NCBI GenBank assembly: GCA_016213135.1
Contig: JACRBQ010000100.1
Location: forward strand, 1 to 39,938
Direction: 5' to 3'
DNA from: Chloroflexota bacterium
GTDB taxonomy: Bacteria > Chloroflexota > Anaerolineae > Anaerolineales > VGOW01
DNA: 39,938 bases
Position numbers and translations under genes: made by a program. Below are positions 27,089 to 35,777 of this stretch, one piece after another. Each line of letters begins with the position of its first letter. Positions within the stretch are counted from its first letter, which is position 1. The notes below the pieces were generated by a model. It was not told the origin of the DNA, made no database searches, and saw only the letters and a list, made by a program, of their open reading frames with translations.

Positions 27089-27420
27089 CGCTGGGCCGGA
27101 GCGCGGCAGAGCAACACTTCAAGCCCCTCAGCTCCCGCTTCAATCGAATACTCGTCGCCCGCCTCAAGCCAGAGCATGGATTCAGGTTCGAGCGTGAATG
27201 ACTGGGAACCGACGCGCGCCGTTCCCGCGCCGCGAATCACGTAAAGAAAATGCTCGCCATCCGGCGCGGCCGTTGAAGGCGTTTTTGCGCTCGCGTCGAG
27301 CGTCAGGCGCTCCACTTACAGCGCATCACCGCCCAGCATGGCAGGGTCGGCCAGCGTGGTGTGGGCCGTTCCGCCTGCGCGAGTGGTCTTGAGATCAGCC
27401 GGGCTGATAATTGTAGGCAT
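27085..27420 (-). pseudogene. Small cupin protein with an in-frame TAA
   Basis: Frame from 27420: MPTIISPADLKTTRAGGTAH, LADPAMLGGDAL, then TAA at 27318-27316, then VERLTLDASAK and the cupin core GEHFLYVIRGAGTARVG and LEPESMLWLEAGDEYSIEAG. The stop replaces a single residue in an otherwise continuous cupin domain of about 110 residues. It is the upstream partner of the coxG-like gene (ATGA overlap). Whether it was once part of a cox cluster is uncertain. Confidence 0.65.
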
Positions 27421-27422
27421 AT

Positions 27423-27545
27423 TTAATCTCCAACGGCGCTCGGAAAACGGCTCATGTCTACGCCCATCTCCGCCACTATCCCTTCGGCCGCTCGGCGTGC
27501 GACGCCGGGGATGGTCGCAAATCCACTCTGGCCCACCGCCTGCTC
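27423..27545 (-). mobile_element. IS110-family transposase fragment
   Basis: About 40 codons read TIPGVARRAAEGIVAEMGVD then MSRFPSA before a stop at 27425-27423. IPGV-x-x-x-x-A-x-x-x-LAE-G-D-SRFPS is the hallmark of the C-terminal Transposase_20 region of IS110-family enzymes. Both the upstream and downstream parts are missing. Confidence 0.65.
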
Positions 27546-27666
27546 AACCGCTTGGCTCGCCGGTGGCCGAGGGGCCGCCGCCCCGCGGTGCGGGACTAAC
27601 GCAAGCGGCGAGGAGGAAAGACAGCCAGAGGCCGCAGACGATGAGGCGGAGCGAGGCGTTGGTCAT
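27544..27666 (-). pseudogene. 5' fragment of a lipoprotein gene
   Basis: MTNASLRLIVCGLWLSFLLA followed by AC is a type II signal peptide with lipobox LLAAC; then a Pro/Gly-rich linker runs into a stop where the IS110 fragment begins. GGGGCG upstream of the ATG could serve as ribosome-binding site. Only 40 codons remain, so the mature protein cannot be identified. Confidence 0.5.
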
Positions 27667-27742
27667 GGAGCGCCCCTTTTCTGATTGGGCGAGGCTGGCA
27701 TGCATTCTACTATAAGTGACATGCGCGATTCGCGATCTTTGT

Positions 27743-28405
27743 TTATCTGCGTTCATCTGAGTATATCTGCGTCCAGATTTTCTTCACCTCTTCCAACTCC
27801 TCCGGTGTATTGCAATTCATAAACGTCAGCAGTTCGGGATCGAACTGTTTGATTTCATTTTCCTCTACCCAACGAATCCGCATATCAGGGAAGAAGCTAT
27901 TCACCCGCATCTTGCCCGCGTCGAGCGCGCGGCGGATCGGGTCGAGGCAGGCCTTGCTGTATATGGCGCGGAAGGGTTCGGCTTCGGGCAGGGGGTTCTC
28001 CCTCACCCCCCCGGCCCCCCTCTCCCGCCGGGAGAGGGGGGAGAGATGCGGGATGACGGCATCGAAGCCAGGCGCGAGTGACAGCATATGTTTCAAAAGC
28101 GGCAAATTGAGGAAGGGCATGTCGCAGGCGAGAGTCAGCGTGTAGGGTTGCGAGGCGGAATGGATGGCCGTGTAGAGTCCGCCGAGCGCGCCTTTGTCGG
28201 GAAAAACGTCCACGAACATCGGCAAGTTGAGAAAAGCGTAACGCTCCGGCCTGTTGGTGATGACGATTTGATCGCCGCCGAGTCCGGCAGTCTGAGCCAC
28301 AATCTGCTCAATCATCGTCTTGCCGCCGATCTCAAGCAATGCTTTGTCGGTTCCCATGCGCGACGACTTGCCGCCGGAGATGATAACGGTGGTGAACTTG
28401 GTCAT
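27743..28405 (-). CDS. mobA: Molybdenum cofactor guanylyltransferase (MobA-like)
   Basis: Transfers GMP from GTP to molybdopterin. The nucleotide motif TVIISGGKSSRMGTDKALLEIGG opens the protein at 28405; VFPDKGALGGLYTAI and LACDMPFLN are conserved. It has 220 residues. A CCCTCACCCCC-family repeat (27991-28045) adds HLSPLSRRERGAGGVRENP in frame between VIP and the substrate-loop region EPFRAIYSK. It is divergent from the amrS gene, with about 46 bp between the start codons. The nearby cox and FO-synthase remnants hint at former molybdoenzyme genes. Confidence 0.88.
   Translation of the reverse strand: MTKFTTVIISGGKSSRMGTDKALLEIGGKTMIEQIVAQTAGLGGDQIVITNRPERYAFLNLPMFVDVFPDKGALGGLYTAIHSASQPYTLTLACDMPFLNLPLLKHMLSLAPGFDAVIPHLSPLSRRERGAGGVRENPLPEAEPFRAIYSKACLDPIRRALDAGKMRVNSFFPDMRIRWVEENEIKQFDPELLTFMNCNTPEELEEVKKIWTQIYSDERR
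27991..28045. repeat. CCCTCACCCCC-family repeat inserted in mobA
   Basis: CCCTCACCCCCCCGGCCCCC then CTCTCCCGCCGGGAGAGGGG forms a hairpin around GCCGG. It is almost identical to the reverse complement of the hemH copy and is read in frame through mobA. Confidence 0.8.
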
Positions 28406-28428
28406 GAGGGAATTGTACTCTACAGGTG

Positions 28429-28434
28429 TATAAT
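28429..28434 (+). promoter_or_regulatory. -10 element of the amrS gene
   Basis: TGTATAAT with TG directly before TATAAT. The expected start near 28441 leaves about 11 nt before ATG 28452 and no Shine-Dalgarno sequence, so the mRNA may be nearly leaderless. Confidence 0.4.
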
Positions 28435-28451
28435 TTTTGCAGACATCTGTC

Positions 28452-30914
28452 ATGGCCGACACACTCGAAGCCCTGCTCGACTCGCTCACGGTGGAAGGCA
28501 CGCTGTACGAACGCTTGCCCGATGACGCCGTGCATTGCTTTGCCTGCGGCCACAACTGCCTGATCAAAGAAGGCAAGCGCGGCATTTGCAAAGTGCGCTT
28601 CAACGACGGCGGCGTGCTGCGCGTGCCGTGGGGATACGTGGGCGCGCTGCAGTGCGACCCCACCGAGAAGAAACCCTTCTTCCACATCTATCCCGGCTCG
28701 GACACGCTCACATTTGGAATGCTGGGATGCGATCTGCATTGCTCGTACTGCTTCCCTGCCGAAACGCCAATTGTCACCGAACGCGGCGTCCTCGCCATCG
28801 GCGAACTGTTTGCGCTCGGTAAGCGATTCCTGCAAACCGCCGATGCGGAAATCGCCTATCCGGAGAATCTGCGCGTTATCACGTCGAGCGGCACACTGCG
28901 CCAAGTCGCGCAAGTTTTCAAGCACCATTTCAGGGGCAAGCTGACCGTCATTCAACCCTACTACTTGCCGAAACTTCGCTGTACTCCGGATCACCGGATC
29001 TATGCCACTGACGACCCGAACAAAAAGCCCGTACCGATTCATGCCCGGCAGTTGACCCAAAAGCATTATCTCGCTATTCCAAGATGCTTCTCGTTCTCGA
29101 CTCCGCAAGTCGTGGACGTTTATCAAACGCTTTCGTCCCACTCCTCCACCTTCAGGACGCCTCACAAACTATCTGCCGCAGAAGTGGAACACATATTATC
29201 GGCCAGTGCGGGCGGCGCGACCTCGCGCGAATTGGGCCGCCAGTTCGGCAAAGACCCGTCTTACATTCGCCACGTGCGGAGCAAAGTCCGGCGAGGCATT
29301 TGGACAGAGAGCAAACCGGCAGAACTCACAATTGAAGGAAACACCATTCACTTCGCCAAAGAGCGGCGGCCTGGCATTCCGCTGACAATCCCACTTGACG
29401 AGAACTTCGCCCGATTGCTTGGTTACTACTGTGCGAAAGGAACAGCCGTAAAGGAGAAGGCACGGCCGAACAGTTATTCTCTCTCGTTTACGTTTGGCCT
29501 GCACGAGAGCGCTATTGTGGAAGAGACGCGGCGTTTGATTCAAGCCGTGTTCGGTTTGCCAACAACGATTACACGACGCCGCACGACGATGGCTGTCACG
29601 ATCAATAAATCGTCTGCCGCGCTGTTGTTCAAGAGTTTATGCGGAACAGGCGCGGCGGGCAAGCGCGTGCCGCAGATGCTCTTCAACGCGCCGCGCCCGG
29701 TAGTCGAAGCGTTCGTGGACGCATATTTGATCGGCGACGGGCATCTATACGCCAATGGCAAAGTGAGCGTCACGACGATTTCCCGCGAACTGGCCTACGG
29801 TGTCGCTTGGCTGGGTCTGAAGACGGGCCGACTGCCGTCGCTGTACGAGAATCGTCTGAAAGGTGAGAAGCTCATCGAAGGCCGCCGGGGCCGACAGTCG
29901 CCGGTGCAGTACACCGTTGTTTGGTATGACGGCGCCGTCATCGAGCGCAAGCGCATTGTCGCCGACGAGTTTTATCTCGTTCCGATCCGGTCACTTTCTT
30001 CTGTTGATTTTGACGGCGACGTTTACAATTTGGAAGTCGAAGAGGAACATAACTATCTGGCGAACTTCGCTCTGGTGTCGAACTGTCAAAATTGGGTCAC
30101 CTCGCAAGCCCTGCGCGATCCCGCGTCCGCAATGTCGGGTGCATATCCCGAAAAAATTACGGCGGCGCAAATCGCGGAGCTGGGCCGGCGGCAGGGGGCG
30201 AAGTTGGTCGGGTCGTCGTACAACGAGCCATTGATCACCTCCGAGTGGGCGGTGGCCGTGTTCAAAGAGGCGGCCAAGTTCGGGATGAAGGGCGTGTACA
30301 TTTCCAACGGCAACGTCACGCGCGAAGCGCTGGAGTTCATCCGCCCGCACGTGATCGGTTACAAAATCGATCTCAAAACGATGAGCGACAAGAATTACCG
30401 CAAGCTCGGCGCGGTTTTGCAGAACGTGTTGGACGGAATCAAGCTGGCGAAAGAGATGGGTTTGTGGGTAGAGGTGGTCACGCTCACGATCCCCGGTTTC
30501 AACGACGACACTGCCGAACTGATGGACGCGGCGCGCTTTATCGCTTCGGTGTCGCCCGATATTCCGTGGCACGTCACGGCGTTTCACAAAGATTACAAGA
30601 TGCTCGATCCCGATGACACCACCGCCGCCGGACTCATCCGCGCCGCGGAGATCGGGCAGGAGGCGGGGTTGAAGTTTGTGTACGCCGGCAACTTGCCGGG
30701 GCAGGTGGGCGAATACGAAAATACGTTTTGCCCGCACTGTCAGCAACTGCTCGTTGCGCGGCACGGCTACGTCATACTCGACTATCAACTCACCGACGAA
30801 GGTAGATGCCCCAAATGTGGGCAAAGTGTCCCCGGAGTTTGGCCGAAGCGGTCGGAGGTGCGGCTTGGCTCGTTGGGCTACCCATACCGCCGCGCGCCCC
30901 GTCGCGTGCGATAG
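28452..30914 (+). CDS. amrS: AmmeMemoRadiSam-system radical SAM enzyme, precursor with intein
   Basis: The extein (375 residues after splicing) matches the AmmeMemoRadiSam radical SAM protein: CFACGHNCLIKEGKRGICKVR, GYVGALQCDPTEKKPFFHI, TFGMLGCDLHCSY|CQNW, SYNEPLITSEW, SNGNVTREALEFI, and a C-terminal zinc-ribbon with CPHC and CPKC. The radical SAM cluster would be Cys93, Cys97 and the first extein cysteine after the intein (precursor Cys545). A 445-residue intein sits between Tyr99 and Cys545. ATG 28452 is preferred over an upstream TTG at 28437. The partner Memo/AMMECR1 genes are not in the window, and the natural substrate of this enzyme group is unclear. Confidence 0.88.
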   Translation: MADTLEALLDSLTVEGTLYERLPDDAVHCFACGHNCLIKEGKRGICKVRFNDGGVLRVPWGYVGALQCDPTEKKPFFHIYPGSDTLTFGMLGCDLHCSYCFPAETPIVTERGVLAIGELFALGKRFLQTADAEIAYPENLRVITSSGTLRQVAQVFKHHFRGKLTVIQPYYLPKLRCTPDHRIYATDDPNKKPVPIHARQLTQKHYLAIPRCFSFSTPQVVDVYQTLSSHSSTFRTPHKLSAAEVEHILSASAGGATSRELGRQFGKDPSYIRHVRSKVRRGIWTESKPAELTIEGNTIHFAKERRPGIPLTIPLDENFARLLGYYCAKGTAVKEKARPNSYSLSFTFGLHESAIVEETRRLIQAVFGLPTTITRRRTTMAVTINKSSAALLFKSLCGTGAAGKRVPQMLFNAPRPVVEAFVDAYLIGDGHLYANGKVSVTTISRELAYGVAWLGLKTGRLPSLYENRLKGEKLIEGRRGRQSPVQYTVVWYDGAVIERKRIVADEFYLVPIRSLSSVDFDGDVYNLEVEEEHNYLANFALVSNCQNWVTSQALRDPASAMSGAYPEKITAAQIAELGRRQGAKLVGSSYNEPLITSEWAVAVFKEAAKFGMKGVYISNGNVTREALEFIRPHVIGYKIDLKTMSDKNYRKLGAVLQNVLDGIKLAKEMGLWVEVVTLTIPGFNDDTAELMDAARFIASVSPDIPWHVTAFHKDYKMLDPDDTTAAGLIRAAEIGQEAGLKFVYAGNLPGQVGEYENTFCPHCQQLLVARHGYVILDYQLTDEGRCPKCGQSVPGVWPKRSEVRLGSLGYPYRRAPRRVR
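28749..30083 (+). other. Intein with LAGLIDADG homing endonuclease and helix-turn-helix
   Basis: Precursor residues 100-544. Block A: Cys1 in CFPAETPIVTERGV. Block B: RCTPDHRIYAT (TxxH). C-terminal blocks: VYNLEVEEEHNYLANFALVSN with terminal Asn, then extein Cys+1. The penultimate residue is Ser, not the usual His. Two dodecapeptide motifs, LLGYYCAKG and AYLIGDGHL, mark a LAGLIDADG endonuclease. Before them, ATSRELGRQFGKDPSYIRHV looks like a helix-turn-helix. Removal joins GCDLHCSY to CQNWVTSQALRD exactly as in intein-free homologues. Confidence 0.93.
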
Positions 30915-30934
30915 CGCTCTCCCACCCTTCATCC

Positions 30935-31255
30935 ATGGCTCAAGACTACACCGGCTACACTAAAATATTGCTCAGTTACGACATCATCCCCGAAACGCAG
31001 GAGAGCTACTTTCAGTTCATGCTCGGCGAAATGGTGCCCGCCGTGCAACGGTTGGGCCTGGGCATGGCGGAGGCGTGGCATACGGCGGTGGGCAACTACC
31101 CGCTGCGGCTGGTTGTTTTTGTGGGCGAATCCGAGGAGGCCGTGGAGCAGGTGTTGGCCAGCCCCGAGTGGGATGATTACGAGACGCGGTTGCAGCACTA
31201 CGTCACCAATTACACGCGCCGTGTGGTTCCATTCCGCGATAGATTCCAATTTTAG
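30935..31255 (+). CDS. Small conserved protein, possible dimeric alpha-beta barrel
   Basis: 106 residues, soluble. The order of predicted elements (ILLSYDIIPETQESYFQFML, then a helix, AWHTAVGNYPLRLVVFVGES, then a helix) resembles one ferredoxin-like unit such as NIPSNAP or ABM domains, but no catalytic motif is visible. It starts at 30935, about 20 bp after amrS in the same direction, so it may be co-transcribed. The 3' end overlaps the converging vanW gene by 4 bp. Confidence 0.7.
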   Translation: MAQDYTGYTKILLSYDIIPETQESYFQFMLGEMVPAVQRLGLGMAEAWHTAVGNYPLRLVVFVGESEEAVEQVLASPEWDDYETRLQHYVTNYTRRVVPFRDRFQF

Positions 31256-33153
31256 GGTGTGGGCGTGGGGGTGGCGTTGGCGCCTTCGGGCAGAGTGGTG
31301 CCGGGGCCGTATTGGAACACCGCCTGCCACGGCAGGTAATGGGTGCGAATGGCGTCCTCCCATAACACTTTGCCGTCGCGCTCCACTTTGCGGCGCACCA
31401 GCGTGTCGGCGCCGTCTGCTTTGTAATCCACCTGCTTGATCTCCCCGGTGGCAAGGTCGGGGTTCTCTTCATACTTATCCGGCGGGGCGGGGATGACGTT
31501 GGTGATGTCCGGGCCTTCGAGGGTGACCTGGCGCCCGTCGTCGGCGGAATAGAATTTAAATTGCAGTTGGTTGTTGTTATAGACATATGTTTCGATGAGT
31601 AACCACGACTGTCGATCATTCAGAAACTGGAAGTCGACCACCGGCGAGAAGATGGTGGCATCGAGACCGGGGCCGTTCCAACTGGTGGGGCCGGCGGGCG
31701 TTTGCCCGGCGCCGCGATCATAGTAGTGCACTTGATAGGCGTGCGAGTGGCGTTCCATGATGGGATAGCCCCCGAAGAACGCGGCCCGGAAGGCGGTGGT
31801 GCTCACCTGACAGATGCCGCCCCCGACGCCTTTGATGGTGCGCCCGGCGTAAATGATGAGCGCTTCCGAAAAGCCGGTGTCGAGGCTGATGTCGCCGAGG
31901 AGCGTGTCGAATGAAAACGTGCCGCCGGGAGGGATGAGCACGCCGAGGAACGCCGCCGCGCCGGTGCGAATGTTGCCGATGCGCTCGGCGCTGGACCCGG
32001 TGAAATAGGTGCTCTGGCTCGACACCAGCCCGGTAATGCCGAGGTCGGCGGCTTTGGCGCCGTTGCCGATTTGCGGCGCGGTGATAGCGAACACCAGCGG
32101 GATAGTGTGCGCGCCGGTGACGACGTACGCGTTGATATTCTGAATGGTGGCGGCCACGTCGAGGGCGCGGCCGTCGTGGGCCTCTTGGCCGGGGATGATG
32201 TCTAACTCGCGCGTGTCGTCGTTAAAAGTGAAGCGCGCATCCTGCGGCGAGGTAGCCAACAACGGGGCCACCGTTTCGAGAAAAGGCGTGAGCTGCGCCG
32301 CATCGAGCGCCACTTCGTACCGCGCGCCGTTGGCATCTTCCACGCGGTGGATGATAAGCATCGAGGCCAGTTGAGCCGGCTGGAACACCCACGGGCCGGG
32401 GTCGCCGGGGAGGGGCTTGTCGATGACGAGCGTGAGCGGCTGGCTAAGGATGGACGTGGCAATGGCGGCTTGTTCAGAAGCATCCAGCACGCCGGGGCGA
32501 TATTCGTCCACCACCAGCGGCAGGTCGGCCGTGCCCAGCACGCGAAGCGGATCGAGAATTTTGGCTACCGTGGCAAGCACATTCACCGTGCGGCCATAGG
32601 CGCCCGGGGTGACCGACACCTGTGTGCCGTTGACGGTAAGCGAGGCCTCGCGGACGGGCGTGTCCACTTCGGCGGCGATGCGGTCAAAATAGCTTGCGGC
32701 CCGCGCGGGATCGAATTGCACAATGGGGGCCATGTCTGCGCCTTCGTACCACGCCCAGAATTGGTCCTGCGCGTCGGCCCACAGGTCGCCGGAACGGCCA
32801 TAGGCAAAGGCCCGATCCGCCGTGGCCTCCACGGCAAAGGTCGCGCCCAGTTCGCCGGGGGTGGCCTGCCACGTCTTGTCGCGGTCGCGAAACGTAAACG
32901 CCGGGGTGCGGGTGTAGGCAAAGCTGCGCGAGAGCAGATCAATGGCCTCGGTTCGGCTCAGGCCGCTCAAGTCCACTCCGCTAGCCGTGACGCCGGGATA
33001 GACAGAGTGGGCATACGCCAGTTGAAAAATGCCCAGCGCGATCCCGGCGCATGAAGCCGCGATGACCAGCAGGCACGCTGCCGCCGACAGCCAGCGAGCG
33101 ACGGAGGCCAGGGGAGATTCCTGCGAGGGCAGAGGCGCGGAGATAGAGGCCAT
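31252..33153 (-). CDS. VanW family protein with peptidoglycan-binding region
   Basis: 633 residues. One N-terminal membrane anchor (about residues 22-45), then long repeat-like regions of the PG_binding_4 type (YPGVTASGVDLSGLSRTEA, then a second module around residues 210-320). The VanW domain follows: GNIRTGAAAFLGVLIPPGGTFSF, GFSEALIIYAGRTIKGVGGG, ICQVSTTAFRAAFF, and ERHSHAYQVHYYDRGAG. The C-terminus ends in a G5-like strand region and a TPTPTP tail. Likely an envelope protein facing outward; the biochemical role of VanW domains is unknown. Confidence 0.88.
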   Translation of the reverse strand: MASISAPLPSQESPLASVARWLSAAACLLVIAASCAGIALGIFQLAYAHSVYPGVTASGVDLSGLSRTEAIDLLSRSFAYTRTPAFTFRDRDKTWQATPGELGATFAVEATADRAFAYGRSGDLWADAQDQFWAWYEGADMAPIVQFDPARAASYFDRIAAEVDTPVREASLTVNGTQVSVTPGAYGRTVNVLATVAKILDPLRVLGTADLPLVVDEYRPGVLDASEQAAIATSILSQPLTLVIDKPLPGDPGPWVFQPAQLASMLIIHRVEDANGARYEVALDAAQLTPFLETVAPLLATSPQDARFTFNDDTRELDIIPGQEAHDGRALDVAATIQNINAYVVTGAHTIPLVFAITAPQIGNGAKAADLGITGLVSSQSTYFTGSSAERIGNIRTGAAAFLGVLIPPGGTFSFDTLLGDISLDTGFSEALIIYAGRTIKGVGGGICQVSTTAFRAAFFGGYPIMERHSHAYQVHYYDRGAGQTPAGPTSWNGPGLDATIFSPVVDFQFLNDRQSWLLIETYVYNNNQLQFKFYSADDGRQVTLEGPDITNVIPAPPDKYEENPDLATGEIKQVDYKADGADTLVRRKVERDGKVLWEDAIRTHYLPWQAVFQYGPGTTLPEGANATPTPTP

Positions 33154-33171
33154 GTTTTATGACGACACGAT

Positions 33172-34332
33172 TCACTTCCCTCCGGCCTGCCGCCACACTT
33201 TGGCGAATTCCTTCAGGTATTGTGCGGCAATGGCAGGGTCGTGGATGATCAGCACGTTTTCGTCGTTGCTTTGCTCGGCGGCTTTGGAGAAATTATACGA
33301 CCCCGTGACCACCACGCTACCATCAATGATCATGAATTTGTGGTGCATGGTGTAGGTGTTGCCGTCCTCCAGCACGGGCAGGCCCGCGCCGGTCAGCGCG
33401 TTATACGACTGGTCGGACCCCGCCGCCACCTGCCGGCTCTCGTACACTCCTTGCACCGACACCCCGTCCCCGGCGCGCTCGATGAGGGCTTGCGAAAAAT
33501 CGTCGCGGGTGAAGGTGAACGCGGCAAAGTAGATGCTGCGCGTGGCGCTTTGGATGGCAGCCAGAATGTGCTGGGCCACGTCGTCGTCCGGCGAGAAGTA
33601 GTTTTCGATGAGCACGCCGCCCACCGTGAATTGCGGGTACGGCGTGTTGGCCGGCGACCCCGCGCCAAAATCGCGCTGCTCGAACATCTCGTTGAACTCG
33701 GCCTGATAATTCGCCACCATCTCCGGCGCGGCGATGTTGATGAGGTTGTTGTTGTTGCGGTAGGTGTCGTTTTCGGTGAAATTCCACGAGCCGGTCCATA
33801 CGCTGGCGCTGTCCACGATCACAAACTTGTCGTGCATAATCGCCGACTTGTCATCCTCCACCACCGGGATTCCGGCGGCGGCCACGGATTGCACCGCGTC
33901 CTGATCCATGGTGTCGGTGTCGGTGACCAGCCGCACGGTGACGCCCCGGTTGTGCGCGGCGATGAGCGCCTCGGCCATGGCGGGCAGGTTAAATTCGTAA
34001 GTGGCAGCGTCCACGGTGAATCTGGCAGAGGCGATGCCGACGATGACCGGGTCGGCCACGCTTCGCGCGGGGCGGTTGGCGTCGTCGTCGGGATAGACCG
34101 GCGAAGTGAAGTAAAGCTGATACCAGTTCTCCACCGCCGGGGCGCTTGTGGCATTGCCCGCACCGGGGGCGGCGGTTGCCGTGGCGTCGCCCGGCGCGGC
34201 CAGGCCGCCGCCCGTGGCCGCGCTGAAGACTTGCTGCCCGAGGTAAGCCAGGCCGAGGCAAGCCATGACGACGAAGGTGGCAATGAGCGAGGTGGAGGTG
34301 GTGCGGCGGGAAGAGGAGCGACGTTTGGGCAT
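33172..34332 (-). CDS. Exported phospholipase D-like protein (two HKD motifs)
   Basis: 386 residues. A basic N-terminus and hydrophobic segment (LIATFVVMACLGLAYLG) make a signal anchor. Two PLD half-sites are visible: HDKFVIVDSASVWTGSWNF and HHKFMIIDGSVVVTGSYNF, each with H-x-K-x4-D and the following G-S. This is the arrangement of PLDc_2 proteins such as cardiolipin synthase-like enzymes or nucleases; the true substrate cannot be told. It starts 18 bp after the vanW stop codon side on the same strand, upstream of vanW, so the two may form an operon (PLD first). Confidence 0.88.
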   Translation of the reverse strand: MPKRRSSSRRTTSTSLIATFVVMACLGLAYLGQQVFSAATGGGLAAPGDATATAAPGAGNATSAPAVENWYQLYFTSPVYPDDDANRPARSVADPVIVGIASARFTVDAATYEFNLPAMAEALIAAHNRGVTVRLVTDTDTMDQDAVQSVAAAGIPVVEDDKSAIMHDKFVIVDSASVWTGSWNFTENDTYRNNNNLINIAAPEMVANYQAEFNEMFEQRDFGAGSPANTPYPQFTVGGVLIENYFSPDDDVAQHILAAIQSATRSIYFAAFTFTRDDFSQALIERAGDGVSVQGVYESRQVAAGSDQSYNALTGAGLPVLEDGNTYTMHHKFMIIDGSVVVTGSYNFSKAAEQSNDENVLIIHDPAIAAQYLKEFAKVWRQAGGK

Positions 34333-34472
34333 GGGGCGAGTCTAACATCGTCGGAAGACTCTGGCAATCGTTGTTGCGGCCGATCCGGAACGGCGTCCCT
34401 GGCCATCGCGCCGCCGAGGCAAGCCGCTGAAATGGGGGTAGAATCTAACGGGAGAACTTTCAAATTCAATGT
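34333..34472. other. Divergent intergenic region between the PLD-like and cyclase genes
   Basis: 140 bp containing both promoters in principle. TAGAAT at 34439-34444 could be a -10 for the cyclase. No -35 box or operator is convincing. Confidence 0.25.
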
Positions 34473-35777
34473 ATGGCTCCTTCGACTTCGCGGCGCAATG
34501 ATCCGGCAATGAACGCTACCCAGACCCTTCTGAAAAAGACCCTGGCCCTGGCCACACGCATCGGCGCCGACCCGCTCGATAGCGACGACCTGCGCCTGCA
34601 AAAGTCGTCGCTGGTGCTGGCCGCGTTCATGTTCATCGCCGCCGGGGCCGCGTGGGGCGCGATGTATTTTCTCTTTGGCGAGCCTGTGGCCGGGGCCATT
34701 CCGCTTTCCTATTCCATTGTGTCGCTGGTCAGCGTCGTCACCTTCCACCTCACGCGGCGCTACGAAACCTTTCGGTTCAGCCAACTGCTATTCATCCTCT
34801 TGCTGCCGTTCTTGCTCATGATCACGCTGGGCGGCTTTGTCTACTCCAGCGGCGTCATCTTGTGGTCGCTCATTTGCCCGCTCGGCGCGCTGTTGTTCGA
34901 CCAGCCGCGCGCCGCGCGGCGCTGGCTGACGGCCTATCTGGCGCTGGTGGCCCTGAGCGGACTCTTGCAACCCTTTGTCGGCCTCCGCAGCCACCTGTCG
35001 CCGGCGCTCATCACACTGTTCTTTGTGCTGAACATCGGCATGGTGTCGGCCATTACCGTTACCATGCTCTACTATTTCGTCGGCGAAAAGAACAGCATCC
35101 TGCACTTGCTGCGCGCCGAGCAGGAGAAGTCTGAAAACCTGCTGCTCAACATTCTGCCCAAAGAGATTGCCGCCATTCTCAAGAACGAGCGGCGCACCAT
35201 TGCCGATCATTACGATGGAGCCAGCATTCTGTTCGCCGACATGGTGGGCTTTACGCCGCTCTCTGCCGAACTGGCCCCCGTCGAAATGGTCGAACTGCTC
35301 AACGAAGCGTTCTCGCATTTCGACTCACTGGTCGAGAAGTACAATCTGGAAAAAATCCGCACCATCGGCGACAACTACATGGTGGCTTCGGGTGTGCCCC
35401 GCCGCCGGGCCGACCATGCCCAGGCCCTCACCCGCATGGCGCTGGAGATTCGCGACTTTGTGCAGGGCCACGAGTACCAAGGCGGCAGGCGAGTGAGCTT
35501 TCGTATCGGCATCAACTCCGGCCCGGTGATTGCCGGTGTGATTGGCCGCAAAAAGTTTGTGTACGATCTGTGGGGCGATGCCGTCAACATCGCCAGCCGG
35601 ATGGAGTCACACGGCGCGGGCGGGCAGGTGCAAATCACCCGCGCTACCTACGATCTCATCAAAGACGACTTTGTCTGCGAGCCGCGCGGCGCCGTCCCGG
35701 TAAAAGGAAAAGGCGAGATGGAAGTATGGCACGTCGTGAGCGCGCAAGCCCGCCCGTCAGTCGCCGACGGAGCGTGA
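34473..35777 (+). CDS. Membrane-bound class III adenylate/guanylate cyclase
   Basis: 434 residues. About six hydrophobic helices in residues 45-205, then a short signalling helix (LHLLRAEQEKSENLLLNILP), then the cyclase catalytic domain (from about residue 235). Metal-binding aspartates are in ILFADMVGFT and KIRTIGDNYMVASG; the purine-contact region YDLWGDAVNIASRME is intact. The Lys in EKIRTIGD and Asp in VYDLWGD suggest ATP rather than GTP. It makes cAMP at the inner membrane. An alternative start is at 34509. Confidence 0.9.
   Translation: MAPSTSRRNDPAMNATQTLLKKTLALATRIGADPLDSDDLRLQKSSLVLAAFMFIAAGAAWGAMYFLFGEPVAGAIPLSYSIVSLVSVVTFHLTRRYETFRFSQLLFILLLPFLLMITLGGFVYSSGVILWSLICPLGALLFDQPRAARRWLTAYLALVALSGLLQPFVGLRSHLSPALITLFFVLNIGMVSAITVTMLYYFVGEKNSILHLLRAEQEKSENLLLNILPKEIAAILKNERRTIADHYDGASILFADMVGFTPLSAELAPVEMVELLNEAFSHFDSLVEKYNLEKIRTIGDNYMVASGVPRRRADHAQALTRMALEIRDFVQGHEYQGGRRVSFRIGINSGPVIAGVIGRKKFVYDLWGDAVNIASRMESHGAGGQVQITRATYDLIKDDFVCEPRGAVPVKGKGEMEVWHVVSAQARPSVADGA

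Noticed and set aside
32347-33054. Plus-strand ORF opposite vanW
   Set aside because: Antisense shadow of the VanW protein gene; no motif or ribosome-binding site.
33220-34512. 430-codon plus-strand ORF opposite the phospholipase D-like gene
   Set aside because: Antisense shadow; composition is Gly/Arg/His-rich with no recognisable motif, whereas the minus strand encodes clear HKD motifs.
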